From the NCBI RefSeq assembly GCF_012641745.1, contig NZ_WEHZ01000019.1, forward strand, positions 41,270 through 105,269: a stretch of DNA of 64,000 nucleotides, written 5' to 3'. The notes under the pieces are model-generated. The model was not told where the DNA came from. It worked only from the letters and a program-made list of their open reading frames with translations, and made no database searches. The translations under genes were made by a program, and so were the position numbers. Within the stretch, counting starts at the first letter, position 1, and each line of letters starts with the position of its first letter. This document shows positions 9,842 to 17,953 of this stretch, one piece after another. This stretch comes from Pseudoalteromonas peptidolytica. Lineage in GTDB: Bacteria; Pseudomonadota; Gammaproteobacteria; Enterobacterales; Alteromonadaceae.

Positions 9842-10402
9842 TCAGTTATTTACTGTGTTGCGATGTAAATAGAACTTATGCTCATTACTTTGGGCGACAA
9901 CTTGACCTTTTTGATTGAAGACTTTTAGTACTAGCGCATGTTCACCACGATGTATATTGCGTAGCGAAAACTGAGCATTGGACTGTTTTGGTCCAGTTGC
10001 CTCACCATTTAGATAAAGCTGTACATTTAACCCCTGAGTAAACCTAGGTTCTACAGAGCCTGTGACATATACGCTACCGCTGTTGTCACGAATGGTTTGT
10101 TCATTTTCAGGGGAGGTTATCTTAGCTTGATAAGTAATGGTTGGTGTAGTGTCAGATTGTGATGCTAAAACTTTTGTATCGATGCTTGGCATGGTTAATA
10201 TGTTCGAGTGTAGTTTGACCTCTTTAGAGCCAGGTTTCGGTATATCAGAATAAACCCAATGCCCGTTTTTATCTTTCCAGCGATAGATTTTAGGGTTGGA
10301 CTCGGCAGTAGCATCAATGCTTATTATGGTTAGCATCATGCTAACCGAAAAAAAAATACCCCACTGACGCACCACAACTCTCCAAACTACATAACTCATC
10401 AT
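9842..10402 (-). CDS. DUF4124 domain-containing exported protein
   Basis: 186 aa. A hydrophobic N-terminal segment (about 12-31) looks like a signal peptide or anchor. It is followed by a DUF4124 motif (IYRWKDKNGHWVYSD, about 39-53). The C-terminal half (about 90-180) looks like a beta-sandwich Ig-like domain. Two ATGs are in tandem (10402 and 10399); no strong ribosome site separates them. A gene of this family commonly lies between glnA and glnL in related gammaproteobacteria, but no nitrogen role is known. About 290 bp with no gene separate it from glnL; that stretch holds the NtrC site and, on the minus strand, a TATAAT-like box near 9770. Confidence 0.85.
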   Translation of the reverse strand: MMSYVVWRVVVRQWGIFFSVSMMLTIISIDATAESNPKIYRWKDKNGHWVYSDIPKPGSKEVKLHSNILTMPSIDTKVLASQSDTTPTITYQAKITSPENEQTIRDNSGSVYVTGSVEPRFTQGLNVQLYLNGEATGPKQSNAQFSLRNIHRGEHALVLKVFNQKGQVVAQSNEHKFYLHRNTVNN

Positions 10403-10439
10403 ACTTTAGTATAGAGTACTTTGAATTGCGAGTTTAGGC

Positions 10440-10604
10440 TTATACTAATTAGCCTGAATACTTGCTCAATTTGAAGGAGTAAACCTGACGCTAACCGCGT
10501 TAAAACTTCTTCTTTAGAACAACTAAATAGCGAAATTATTGGTTAGTTATCGACAAGGTTTTCTCGCTTCAAAATAGACCACTTAATTAAGCTAATTGGT
10601 ATAA
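10440..10604 (+). repeat. Dispersed intergenic repeat, copy A (internally deleted)
   Basis: About 165 bp, bounded by imperfect terminal inverted repeats: TTATACTAATTAG on the left, and a right end whose reverse complement is TTATACCAATTAG. It shares ACTTGCTCAATTTGAAGGAG, the ACGCTAACCGCGTTAAAA region, the TTTAG-AACAA-CTAAA hairpin and the ATCGACAAGGTTTTCTCGC block with copies at 12863 and 53606. It lacks about 45 bp after the hairpin relative to them. It sits between the DUF4124 start and the glnA terminator. No coding capacity. Confidence 0.85.
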
Positions 10605-10658
10605 TATGCTGAGTTTTTACTCATCAAATGCGCTTTCGGCCGAATTTGATAGCGGTGA

Positions 10659-10684
10659 ATAAAAAAGCCCGCATAAGCGGGCTT
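10659..10684 (-). terminator. glnA terminator
   Basis: Perfect hairpin AAGCCCGC / GCGGGCTT with a 4-nt loop. Read on the minus strand it runs into TTTTTTATT. It lies about 100 bp after the glnA stop. Confidence 0.9.
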
Positions 10685-10785
10685 GAGAACACATATGATT
10701 AAGAGTGCCAGAAACACATAATGCGTTTAGGCTCTACAAGCTCAATATCTGCACATTGAGCCAAGTAGCAGGTTTACTACAGAGC

Positions 10786-12192
10786 TTATACGCTGTAGTA
10801 CATTTCGAACTCAACAGGGTGAGTTGTCATGTTTAATTTTTCAACTTCTTTTGACTTAAGCGTGATGTAAGCATCAATTAAGTCGTCAGTGAATACGCCA
10901 CCTTGAGTTAAGAACTCGCGGTCAGCATCTAGCGCAGCAAGTGCTTCATCAAGTGAAGCCGCAACGGTAGGGATCTCAGCTGCTTCTTCTGCTGGCAAGT
11001 CATATAAATCTTTATCCATTGCATCACCAGGGTGGATCTTATTCTTGATACCATCTAGGCCAGCCATTAACATTGCAGAGAAAGCAAGGTATGGGTTTGC
11101 AGTTGGATCTGGGAAGCGTACCTCAATACGACGCGCTTTTTCTGATGGCACCACTGGAATACGGATTGATGCAGAGCGGTTACGTGCAGAGTATGCAAGC
11201 ATTACTGGCGCTTCAAATCCTGGTACTAAACGCTTGTATGAGTTAGTTGATGCGTTAGCAAAGGCGTTTATTGCTTTAGCGTGCTTGATGATACCGCCGA
11301 TGTAATAAAGTGCATCTTCAGATAGACCGCCGTATTTATCGCCAGCAAAAATGTTTTTACCATCTTTAGCTAATGATTGGTGGCAGTGCATCCCTGAACC
11401 GTTATCGCCAACAATAGGTTTAGGCATAAACGTTGCTGTTTTGCCGTATAGATGTGCCATGTTGTGAATAACATACTTCATTTCTTGGATTTCATCTGCT
11501 TTTAGCACCATAGTGTTAAAGCGAGTTGCAATCTCATTTTGGCCAGCGGTTGCCACTTCATGGTGGTGCGCTTCAACTACCTGACCCATTTCTTCTAACA
11601 CGAGGCAAGTAGCGCTACGCCAGTCTTGCGAAGAATCAACAGGTGCAACTGGGAAGTAGCCGCCCTTAACACCTGGGCGATGACCTGTGTTGCCACCTTC
11701 GTAATCTTTGTCCGAGTTCCAACATGCTTCTTCTGCATCGATTTTATACATTGAACCAGACATGTCTGTTTTAAACTTAACATCGTCAAATAAGAAAAAT
11801 TCTGGCTCTGGACCGAATAAAACCGTATCTGCGATACCCGTTGAGCGCATGTATTCTTCAGCGCGCTTTGATACTGAGCGAGGGTCGCGCTCGTAGCCTT
11901 GATGTGTATTTGGCTCAACCACGTCACAACGTACAATAAGGGTTGTTTCTTCTGCGAATGGGTCTAGCTTTGCGCTTTGTGCATCAGGCATAAGCACCAT
12001 GTCAGATTCGTTGATGCCTTTCCAACCAGCAATAGATGAGCCGTCAAACATCTTGCCGTCTTCAAAGAAATCTTCATCGGCTTGATGGTGTGGGATAGAT
12101 ACGTGTTGTTCTTTACCTTTTGTATCAGTAAAACGTAAATCAACAAATTTTACGTCGTGCTCTTTAATAAAATCTAAAACCGATTGTGACAT
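10786..12192 (-). CDS. glnA: Type I glutamine synthetase
   Basis: Cytoplasmic dodecameric ligase making glutamine from glutamate, ammonia and ATP. 468 aa, matching the E. coli enzyme along its whole length (C-terminus [11 protein letters not shown]). The adenylylation tyrosine is present near residue 397 (MDKDLYDLP), so it is the GS-I-beta form controlled by GlnE. Signatures include [20 protein letters not shown], and NRSASIRIP in the ATP/ammonia region. A sigma-54 promoter at 12250-12265 and two NtrC sites about 75-110 bp further upstream predict nitrogen-limited induction. Terminated at 10659-10684. Confidence 0.99.
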   Translation of the reverse strand: MSQSVLDFIKEHDVKFVDLRFTDTKGKEQHVSIPHHQADEDFFEDGKMFDGSSIAGWKGINESDMVLMPDAQSAKLDPFAEETTLIVRCDVVEPNTHQGYERDPRSVSKRAEEYMRSTGIADTVLFGPEPEFFLFDDVKFKTDMSGSMYKIDAEEACWNSDKDYEGGNTGHRPGVKGGYFPVAPVDSSQDWRSATCLVLEEMGQVVEAHHHEVATAGQNEIATRFNTMVLKADEIQEMKYVIHNMAHLYGKTATFMPKPIVGDNGSGMHCHQSLAKDGKNIFAGDKYGGLSEDALYYIGGIIKHAKAINAFANASTNSYKRLVPGFEAPVMLAYSARNRSASIRIPVVPSEKARRIEVRFPDPTANPYLAFSAMLMAGLDGIKNKIHPGDAMDKDLYDLPAEEAAEIPTVAASLDEALAALDADREFLTQGGVFTDDLIDAYITLKSKEVEKLNMTTHPVEFEMYYSV

Positions 12193-12249
12193 GTGTCCTC
12201 CGACTCGTTGGGTTATTTTGCTGCAATGTACTGCAATTGAACACAGATA

Positions 12250-12265
12250 AGCTTGATCTGTGCCA
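12250..12265 (-). promoter_or_regulatory. Sigma-54 promoter of glnA
   Basis: Minus strand TGGCACAGATCAAGCT: the -24 element TGGCAC is perfect and GC sits at -12 with correct spacing; the two T residues of the -12 box are AA. Predicted transcription start is near 12239, about 47 nt before the ATG. Confidence 0.82.
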
Positions 12266-12328
12266 AAGTTTTATCAGTATGATAAGTAAAGGCTTTTTAA
12301 GTATTTCATGACATGTCAATTGTTGTGT

Positions 12329-12345
12329 TGCACCAAGTTGGTGCT
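12329..12345 (-). promoter_or_regulatory. NtrC enhancer site 1 of glnA
   Basis: TGCACCAAGTTGGTGCT matches GCACC-N5-GGTGC exactly and is nearly identical to the site at glnL. Its centre is about 98 bp upstream of the predicted start point. Confidence 0.88.
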
Positions 12346-12349
12346 CTGT

Positions 12350-12366
12350 TGCTACACGGTGGTGCG
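12350..12366 (-). promoter_or_regulatory. NtrC enhancer site 2 of glnA (weak)
   Basis: TGCTACACGGTGGTGCG keeps 12 of 17 positions of site 1 and lies 21 bp from it centre to centre, two helical turns. That suits cooperative dimer-dimer binding on one DNA face. Confidence 0.6.
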
Positions 12367-12399
12367 CAAGTGTAGTGCTGTTCGTTCCATGCCTTTATT

Positions 12400-12862
12400 A
12401 CTTTTACCTATAAATGAATGTGGGTGCTGGCTTTCGCTGTGAGTAACGACCTATTCTGTAATTACCGCCGTTCTCTATCAATTTGCTTTGTAGCACGCTG
12501 CTAATTTCGAATTCAGACTAGTTTAAGAACCTCTGTTAAGCAAAATGATTGGGCTAATATTTCGATAAAAAGTGCAACATGCCAACTCACTACTGTTGGT
12601 CTCAAGGAGTAGCGAGATCAGTGTGAAATCGCTACATCCTACTGTGTCTCTGATCTATAAGGCGGTTTTAGGAGCCTTAGCGCCGCTTAGCATTTGGATA
12701 TGGTGGGCAGCGCTTAATTTGCGTGTCTGCTACGCAGCCCCACATAGATGTGGGGGAAGGTGACTTTGCATGAGCACCAAGTCTTTATCATCTGACTCAC
12801 ATAAAATAACTATGCTACGCAAGCTCTGCCTTGCATTGATATCAAGTAAACTGATGCGACAA
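12400..12862. other. Long gene-free stretch between glnA enhancers and repeat B
   Basis: No protein is supported; a 63-codon frame at 12572-12763 has no ribosome site or recognisable product. The only strong structure is the perfect hairpin CCCCACAT-AG-ATGTGGGG (12738-12755), preceded by a smaller TGCGT/ACGCA stem. No T run follows on either strand, so it does not look like a terminator. It may be decayed or repeat-derived DNA. Confidence 0.4.
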
Positions 12863-13076
12863 TAATACCAATTTGACTTAATACTTGCTCAATTTGAAGG
12901 AGTCAATCTGGCGCTAACAGCGTTAAAAATTTCTTATTTAGAACAACTAAATAGCAAAATTTTTGCTTTGCTTACACGGAGGTAGGTACCTTGGCGATAG
13001 CAGGACGCGGTAGCGGGGTTATCGACAAGATTTTCTTGCCTCAACATAGACCACTTAATTAAGAAAATTGGTATTA
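12863..13076 (+). repeat. Dispersed intergenic repeat, copy B (full length)
   Basis: 214 bp bounded by inverted TAATACCAATTT termini (right end AAATTGGTATTA). An internal hairpin pairs TTATTTAG with CTAAATAG around AACAA and is extended by outer AAAAATTT / AAATTTTT pairing. It is the best-preserved copy and lies 47 bp past the end of the ABC ATPase gene. Confidence 0.87.
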
Positions 13077-13123
13077 CCCAGCACGCATGCCCGTGTTGAG
13101 ATACTTTTGATTTCCGAATACTT

Positions 13124-13846
13124 TTAAAACGCATCAACCAGTGTAGGGTGAGCTGTTTGCGCTTGTGGAGCCAGTATCTTTCCATCTAACAGATGTAGCT
13201 TGCGTGTTGCCATATCTGCATACCTGGGATCGTGCGTTACCATGCACAGTGTTGTGCCTTCCAAGTTTAGTGTTTTAAGCATATCCATTACCGCATCCCC
13301 ATTTTTAGAATCGAGGTTACCTGTCGGCTCATCCACAAGCAGTAAAGCAGGGTTACCTACCAAGGCTCTGGCAATCGCTATCCGCTGCTGTTGTCCACCA
13401 GATAATTGATTAGGGCGGTGCTTTGTACGATGTGCCATATCGACTTTTGTTAGGCAGCTCATTACTGCTTGGTCAATGTCCGAGTGACTCATTGGGTTTT
13501 GACGGTAGCGTAATGGTAGCGCAATATTGTCATACACAGAGAGTTCGTCGATTAGATTAAAAGACTGAAATATAAATCCAATTTTTTCATTTCTGATATG
13601 TGCGGCAGCGGTCAAGCTAAGTTGGCTGACTTCTGTACCTTCAATAACATAACTCCCTGTGCTGGGCATATCGAGTAACCCGAGGATGGAGAGTAGAGTG
13701 GACTTACCGCAGCCAGATGGGCCACAAATTGAAACAAAATCACCTTTGTCAATCTCGAGGTTAATTCCACGTAATGCGTGTGTCTCCATTTCTTCAGTGC
13801 TAAATACTTTGGTAATATCTGACATCTTTAAAATCGTTTCTTTCAT
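13124..13846 (-). CDS. ABC exporter ATPase, MacB/LolD-type
   Basis: Cytoplasmic nucleotide-binding subunit, 240 aa. Walker A GPSGCGKST (42-50), signature LSGGQ (148-152), Walker B LLLVDE (168-173) and switch histidine H205 are all intact. The sequence is of the LolD/MacB/YbbA group that partners FtsX-like permeases. It lies 26 bp after the adaptor gene and is the last gene of the cluster. It is probably transcribed with the adaptor from the sigma-54 promoter at 15158-15173. The likely permease is the 814-residue protein at 17954. The substrate is unknown. Confidence 0.92.
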   Translation of the reverse strand: MKETILKMSDITKVFSTEEMETHALRGINLEIDKGDFVSICGPSGCGKSTLLSILGLLDMPSTGSYVIEGTEVSQLSLTAAAHIRNEKIGFIFQSFNLIDELSVYDNIALPLRYRQNPMSHSDIDQAVMSCLTKVDMAHRTKHRPNQLSGGQQQRIAIARALVGNPALLLVDEPTGNLDSKNGDAVMDMLKTLNLEGTTLCMVTHDPRYADMATRKLHLLDGKILAPQAQTAHPTLVDAF

Positions 13847-13872
13847 AACTTAGTCCTAATATTGAGGATGGC

Positions 13873-15123
13873 TTACTGCATGATCCGTACTTGTTTTGCA
13901 TTTTTATAGGTGCTGGTATCGGATAATATAATTTGTTGATTGGCCGAGATGCCGCTTTCAATTTGCAAGAACTTTCCGGCATCAATACCAAAAGAAACTA
14001 ACTGAGGCACCGCAATATCCTGCTCTAACACAAACAATGTTTGCTGACTATGAGATTGGGTATTACTGGGGCGTTCCACGTATAAAACGTTTTTGAGTTG
14101 ATGTGTGTTGATCTGTGCATCAACATTAAGTTCAGGCCTTGCTGAATCAGGCACGCCATTGATAAAGGTGAGCTCAACTTCAATCGTTCCCTCTTGGACT
14201 TGAGGGCTGATGCGAGTCACTTTTGCTTGTACTTGTTCACGGCGAGTATTGACCATTGCTGATTGACCAACTTGGATTTGCTCTGCTTTGGATTGTGATA
14301 CTCGAACTAAAGCTTGGAGATCCTTACTGCTCCCGACTTGTGCCAGCTCTTGACCTGCAACTACGCTTTGACCTAGCTCAACGGCTAAACGTTGTAAAAC
14401 GCCTTCTGTGCCAGCCCGTACGGTTAGTTTTGCTTCCCGCTCTGCTAATCGAGCAAGGATCGAGTGTGCTTGATTGATAAGCTCTTGTGATATGGTTAAA
14501 TCTTCAGAATGTACCAACTTTAGCTGCGCTATTCTTTGCTCTTGAAGCTTTACCCGCTCGGCAAGCTGCTGCTCCTCAAGTTCTGCTGTCTTGACCTCAA
14601 TTGCTGGCACTACACCTTGATCTCTTAATGTTTGCTGGGCTTCACGGCGCATAACAAGTGATTGGTGCTGACTGGTTAGTTCAGCTAATGTAGCCATTTC
14701 CATCAGTAGCTCACGCTGATTGGCCAGCTTTTGTCGGCGAAAGTTGGCTTGTTGACGATTAAGCTCCATTTCTGCACTTTCCAGCTGTTGCGTGAGATCT
14801 GGATCTTGCATCTTTAGAATAATGGTATCGGGCTTAACAGCTCCACCAGGGCGAACAAGTATTTCATATACGGTTGCTGGGTCTTGTGTAGTGATGAGTT
14901 TTTGTTTATTTGAGCGCAGTACCCCATAACCATCAACACTGACATTTAAGTCACCTTGTTTTACTTGCCCCACAATGATCGCCTGTCTTTGCAATTTAAA
15001 ATCATCTGAGGTTGAAAATAGCTCAAGACTAAGCCAAGCGAATAGGAGCACCATCGACACACCGATGATAAGCCTCACTTTTTGCAAAGGCCTTACTTGC
15101 TTTTGCTTTACTACATCCATCAT
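13873..15123 (-). CDS. HlyD/MacA-type periplasmic adaptor protein
   Basis: 416 aa. One N-terminal membrane anchor covers about 17-39. The lipoyl/barrel-sandwich halves lie about 55-110 and 215-260, split by a long alpha-helical coiled-coil hairpin rich in Q/E/L/A (about 110-210). A beta-barrel and membrane-proximal region follow (about 265-415). This is the layout of MacA-like adaptors that couple an inner-membrane ABC pump to an outer-membrane channel. No TolC-type gene is present in the window, so a channel would have to be encoded elsewhere. AAGG six bases before the first of two tandem ATGs supports the start. It opens the second transcription unit of the cluster, under its own sigma-54 promoter. 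Confidence 0.9.
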   Translation of the reverse strand: MMDVVKQKQVRPLQKVRLIIGVSMVLLFAWLSLELFSTSDDFKLQRQAIIVGQVKQGDLNVSVDGYGVLRSNKQKLITTQDPATVYEILVRPGGAVKPDTIILKMQDPDLTQQLESAEMELNRQQANFRRQKLANQRELLMEMATLAELTSQHQSLVMRREAQQTLRDQGVVPAIEVKTAELEEQQLAERVKLQEQRIAQLKLVHSEDLTISQELINQAHSILARLAEREAKLTVRAGTEGVLQRLAVELGQSVVAGQELAQVGSSKDLQALVRVSQSKAEQIQVGQSAMVNTRREQVQAKVTRISPQVQEGTIEVELTFINGVPDSARPELNVDAQINTHQLKNVLYVERPSNTQSHSQQTLFVLEQDIAVPQLVSFGIDAGKFLQIESGISANQQIILSDTSTYKNAKQVRIMQ

Positions 15124-15157
15124 AAGTTACCTTGATTGGTTCGATTAACTTACTTTG

Positions 15158-15173
15158 AGCAAGCCATATGCCA
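15158..15173 (-). promoter_or_regulatory. Sigma-54 promoter of the adaptor/ATPase unit
   Basis: Minus strand TGGCATATGGCTTGCT differs from TGGCAC-N5-TTGCW at one position. The predicted start is near 15147, giving a ~24-nt leader before the adaptor ATG. Confidence 0.87.
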
Positions 15174-15225
15174 AATTTTAAACCATTGATCTAGTTGTTA
15201 TTTTCTATTCTTGTGATGGAGTGGA

Positions 15226-15260
15226 GTCCGATTATGGACGCTGTGTTATAAAAACTGGAC
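15226..15260 (-). promoter_or_regulatory. Upstream activator sites for the adaptor promoter
   Basis: Palindrome GTCCGATTATGGAC (15226-15239), plus a half-site TGGAC (15256-15260) 21 bp further upstream. The same palindrome, with one central change, occurs ahead of the permease promoter. It is therefore the likely operator of the sigma-54 regulator encoded here. Confidence 0.72.
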
Positions 15261-15273
15261 TGTAAGATAAGCA

Positions 15274-16578
15274 TTAATTTATCAAAACAGGAAAGCTCAG
15301 CTGGCAAATAGCTCCCGTTTTATCTTGTCGGTTGGTTAGGTTGATCGTGCCCGACATTTGCTCAACAAAGTAGCGACTGATATACAAACCTATCCCTTCT
15401 CCTGCTTGTTTTGTTGAGTAAAAAGGCACAAAGAGGTTATCGCTGTTTGCCACCCCGTTTCCTTCATCAATGACTTCAAAATACGCCATATTATCTTTGG
15501 TATATATTTTCAGTGTAATGGTGGCGTGAGCAGAGCTTGCCTCTATCGCATTTTTTACAATATTTATTAAAACTTGATTGATAAGCGTTGGATCAACATG
15601 AAAATAGGCTGGCGATAACTCAACTTGCCATTGCACCTCTGGGAAAAAGCTTTGAATCGACTGACTCAGCTCTAAGCCTGATATTCGCCGAAGGTCGACT
15701 TTGATTGGTTGATTTAATTGGCTGTATTTGTGGATGAAATCCTGCAAGTGAAAACATCGTTCAAGTACGATATTAAATGCCTCATTATCTCTGGGGTCTT
15801 TGGCTCGAGTCTGTAAACGCTCAAGTATCGCTGAGACAGGAGTAAGGGAGTTGCGTATTTCATGACTAATGACACGTATTAATCGCTGCCAAGCTTGTAA
15901 CTCTTGATCGCGCAGCGCTTGATGAATATCAATGCAAGCAACGAGATGGTAAGAGGAATTTTGTCGGGTAAACGTACTGTGTCTCACTTGCCATCGCTTA
16001 TTCCGCTCAGGGTCGATGAAATGCCAATTAGGTTCAGGTGTTAGCCCGATTGCTTCTGGTGGACTGTATCTTAGTGTTTGCCACGGTTTTTGGAAAAGTT
16101 CTACGCATTCGTCATTACCAAAGCATAGTTGCATACGTTGGTCGAAAATAAAGATGGGAGTGTTTAACACGCTGATTAACTCTGCGACTAAAAAGGACTG
16201 TACATCTTCATCTGTTTTTTCACTTTGAAGCATTTCAGAAACACCATTTAGTTGCTGGTGCAGATGCGCAACCACCCCTGTTGAGAATGTAGGTTTAGCT
16301 CTGAGGCTAAAGTCGCGCTTTAGCCATGCCTCTGCTTGGTAGCTACATCGCTCAAATGAGTGTTTGCAGCGCATGTAGAGTTGTCTGAATAGTAGACCCT
16401 GCATAATCAAAAAGCTGGTGATAATTAGCGCGGTTGATGTAGACAAAGCCGTCGGCAAGTTTATGTCTAAGTGCCAACTGAGTGCAGCAACCCCGAAAAC
16501 TTCAACGGCTACCAACAATATAAACTTAACAATAAAGTAGCCCGCTAGAGGTTCTTTAATTATGGCCATACTTTTCAA
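15274..16578 (-). CDS. Membrane sensor histidine kinase of the ABC exporter cluster
   Basis: 434 aa. Two membrane helices (about 11-34 and 48-67) are separated by only about 13 periplasmic residues, typical of kinases that sense within the membrane or through a partner. A PAS-like segment covers about 130-220. The phospho-acceptor is H239 in ISHEIRNSLTPV. N box INIVKNAIEAS, then DEGNGV and GEGIGLYIS, complete an intact ATP-binding domain. The gene overlaps the regulator gene by 23 bp and lies between the permease/regulator and adaptor/ATPase genes. It presumably phosphorylates the adjacent NtrC-type regulator. Confidence 0.93.
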   Translation of the reverse strand: MKSMAIIKEPLAGYFIVKFILLVAVEVFGVAALSWHLDINLPTALSTSTALIITSFLIMQGLLFRQLYMRCKHSFERCSYQAEAWLKRDFSLRAKPTFSTGVVAHLHQQLNGVSEMLQSEKTDEDVQSFLVAELISVLNTPIFIFDQRMQLCFGNDECVELFQKPWQTLRYSPPEAIGLTPEPNWHFIDPERNKRWQVRHSTFTRQNSSYHLVACIDIHQALRDQELQAWQRLIRVISHEIRNSLTPVSAILERLQTRAKDPRDNEAFNIVLERCFHLQDFIHKYSQLNQPIKVDLRRISGLELSQSIQSFFPEVQWQVELSPAYFHVDPTLINQVLINIVKNAIEASSAHATITLKIYTKDNMAYFEVIDEGNGVANSDNLFVPFYSTKQAGEGIGLYISRYFVEQMSGTINLTNRQDKTGAICQLSFPVLIN

Positions 16579-17923
16579 GACGACGGTAGAGCGCTTGCTT
16601 AGTAATACCCAATAACTCAGCGGCTTGCTGCTTGTTTCCAGAGGTATTTGCTAGCGCTTGTGTGATTAATTGCTGCTCAGCTTGCTCCAACGTAATAAGA
16701 GGCAAGGGGGCGGTTGCATTGCTGCTTAGCGATAAGGAAGATGATGCACTTAGTTGTAGTTGTTCAGTGCTGATCTCTCCTGTGCGGCTCAATAAAACGG
16801 CACGCTCTAATAAATGACTCAATTCCCTAGTATTACCTGGCCAATCATACTGTTTTAGTTGTGCTATCGCCATAGGTGTAAGTGAGCATTCACTTTTTCC
16901 ATATCGGTTACCATGTGATTTGATAAAATGTCGAGCGAGTAACTCAATGTCTTCTGGGCGTGAGCGTAAAGGCGGGATCTCGATAGTAAAGGTGTTGATG
17001 CGGTAAAACAAATCTTGACGAAACTCTGCTTTGGCGATTTGTTGCTCCAATTTGGCATTAGTTGCACTAATTAGTCTGACATCGGCTATTTCGGTTTTAC
17101 TTGAACCCACAGCTTCATATTCTCGAGATTCAAGGACGCGAAGTAGTTTACTCTGCTGATTAATGGGAAGTGTGCCAATTTCATCTAAGAATAAGGTGCC
17201 GAGGTTAGCCAGTTTAAATCGTCCGGCACGATCAGATTTAGCATCGGTAAACGCGCCTTTGGTATGACCGAATAGTTCACTTTCAAACAGCTGATCGGGA
17301 ATGGTAGCCATATTTACCGAGATAAATGGTTGCATCGCTCGCGTTGAGTGCTGGTGGATCCACTGCGCTATCAGGCTTTTGCCAACACCGTTTTCTCCAG
17401 TAAGGAGAATATTTGCATCGGTTGGTGCCATGATCTCCAGCTGCTCCATCAGTTGCTGCATCGCATTGCTCTGCCAAAGCACGGTGCTTTTCTCTCCAGC
17501 CAGCGCATGTTGTAATGCCTGATTTTTATTACTCAGTTCACTGAGTTGGAGTTGGTGGCGAATGACTTGCTCGAAACGTTGGTTTTTCCATGGTTTTTCT
17601 AGGAAGTCCGCAGCACCAAGCTGCATTGCTTGTACAACTAACTCGGTATGTGACCATGCCGTCATTGCGACCACGGGGATGGTGTTGCCCAGCTGCTGTT
17701 GTTGACGTAAAAACCTAAGCCCTTCTTGTCCAGAGGTGGAATCTAGCTCAAAGTTCATATCGAGCAAAATCAGACTAGGCTGGCGTTGCTCGAGGAAAGT
17801 GAGTGCCTGAACCGGATTTTCGACTTCTTCTACAGCTAAGCCTAAATCTTCCAGTACAAATCTTGCTGCTAATCGGACTTCTCTGTTGTCTTCGACTAGT
17901 AATATTAGTGGCTTGGCACTCAC
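16556..17923 (-). CDS. Sigma-54-dependent response regulator of the ABC exporter cluster
   Basis: 455 aa, NtrC-like. Receiver domain has D55 (LILLDMNFEL) and K110 (LEKPW). The AAA+ domain has Walker A GENGVGKS (176-183) and a GAFTDA loop (223-228), where canonical regulators have GAFTGA. The C-terminal Fis-type helix-turn-helix is KQQAAELLGITKQALYRRL. The gene is 30 bp downstream of the permease and overlaps the kinase. Two sigma-54 promoters with a shared palindrome in this cluster are its probable targets, giving positive autoregulation. Confidence 0.94.
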   Translation of the reverse strand: MSAKPLILLVEDNREVRLAARFVLEDLGLAVEEVENPVQALTFLEQRQPSLILLDMNFELDSTSGQEGLRFLRQQQQLGNTIPVVAMTAWSHTELVVQAMQLGAADFLEKPWKNQRFEQVIRHQLQLSELSNKNQALQHALAGEKSTVLWQSNAMQQLMEQLEIMAPTDANILLTGENGVGKSLIAQWIHQHSTRAMQPFISVNMATIPDQLFESELFGHTKGAFTDAKSDRAGRFKLANLGTLFLDEIGTLPINQQSKLLRVLESREYEAVGSSKTEIADVRLISATNAKLEQQIAKAEFRQDLFYRINTFTIEIPPLRSRPEDIELLARHFIKSHGNRYGKSECSLTPMAIAQLKQYDWPGNTRELSHLLERAVLLSRTGEISTEQLQLSASSSLSLSSNATAPLPLITLEQAEQQLITQALANTSGNKQQAAELLGITKQALYRRLEKYGHN

Positions 17924-17953
17924 AGTAAACTTCCTTGATGGTAAAAAATGTTA

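Noticed and set aside
12572..12763. 63-codon plus-strand frame downstream of the glnA enhancers
   Set aside because: No ribosome site, no recognisable protein, and it lies across hairpin-rich non-coding DNA.
10440..13076. Insertion sequence remnants
   Set aside because: The repeats have inverted ends but no transposase coding; recorded as a non-coding repeat family instead.
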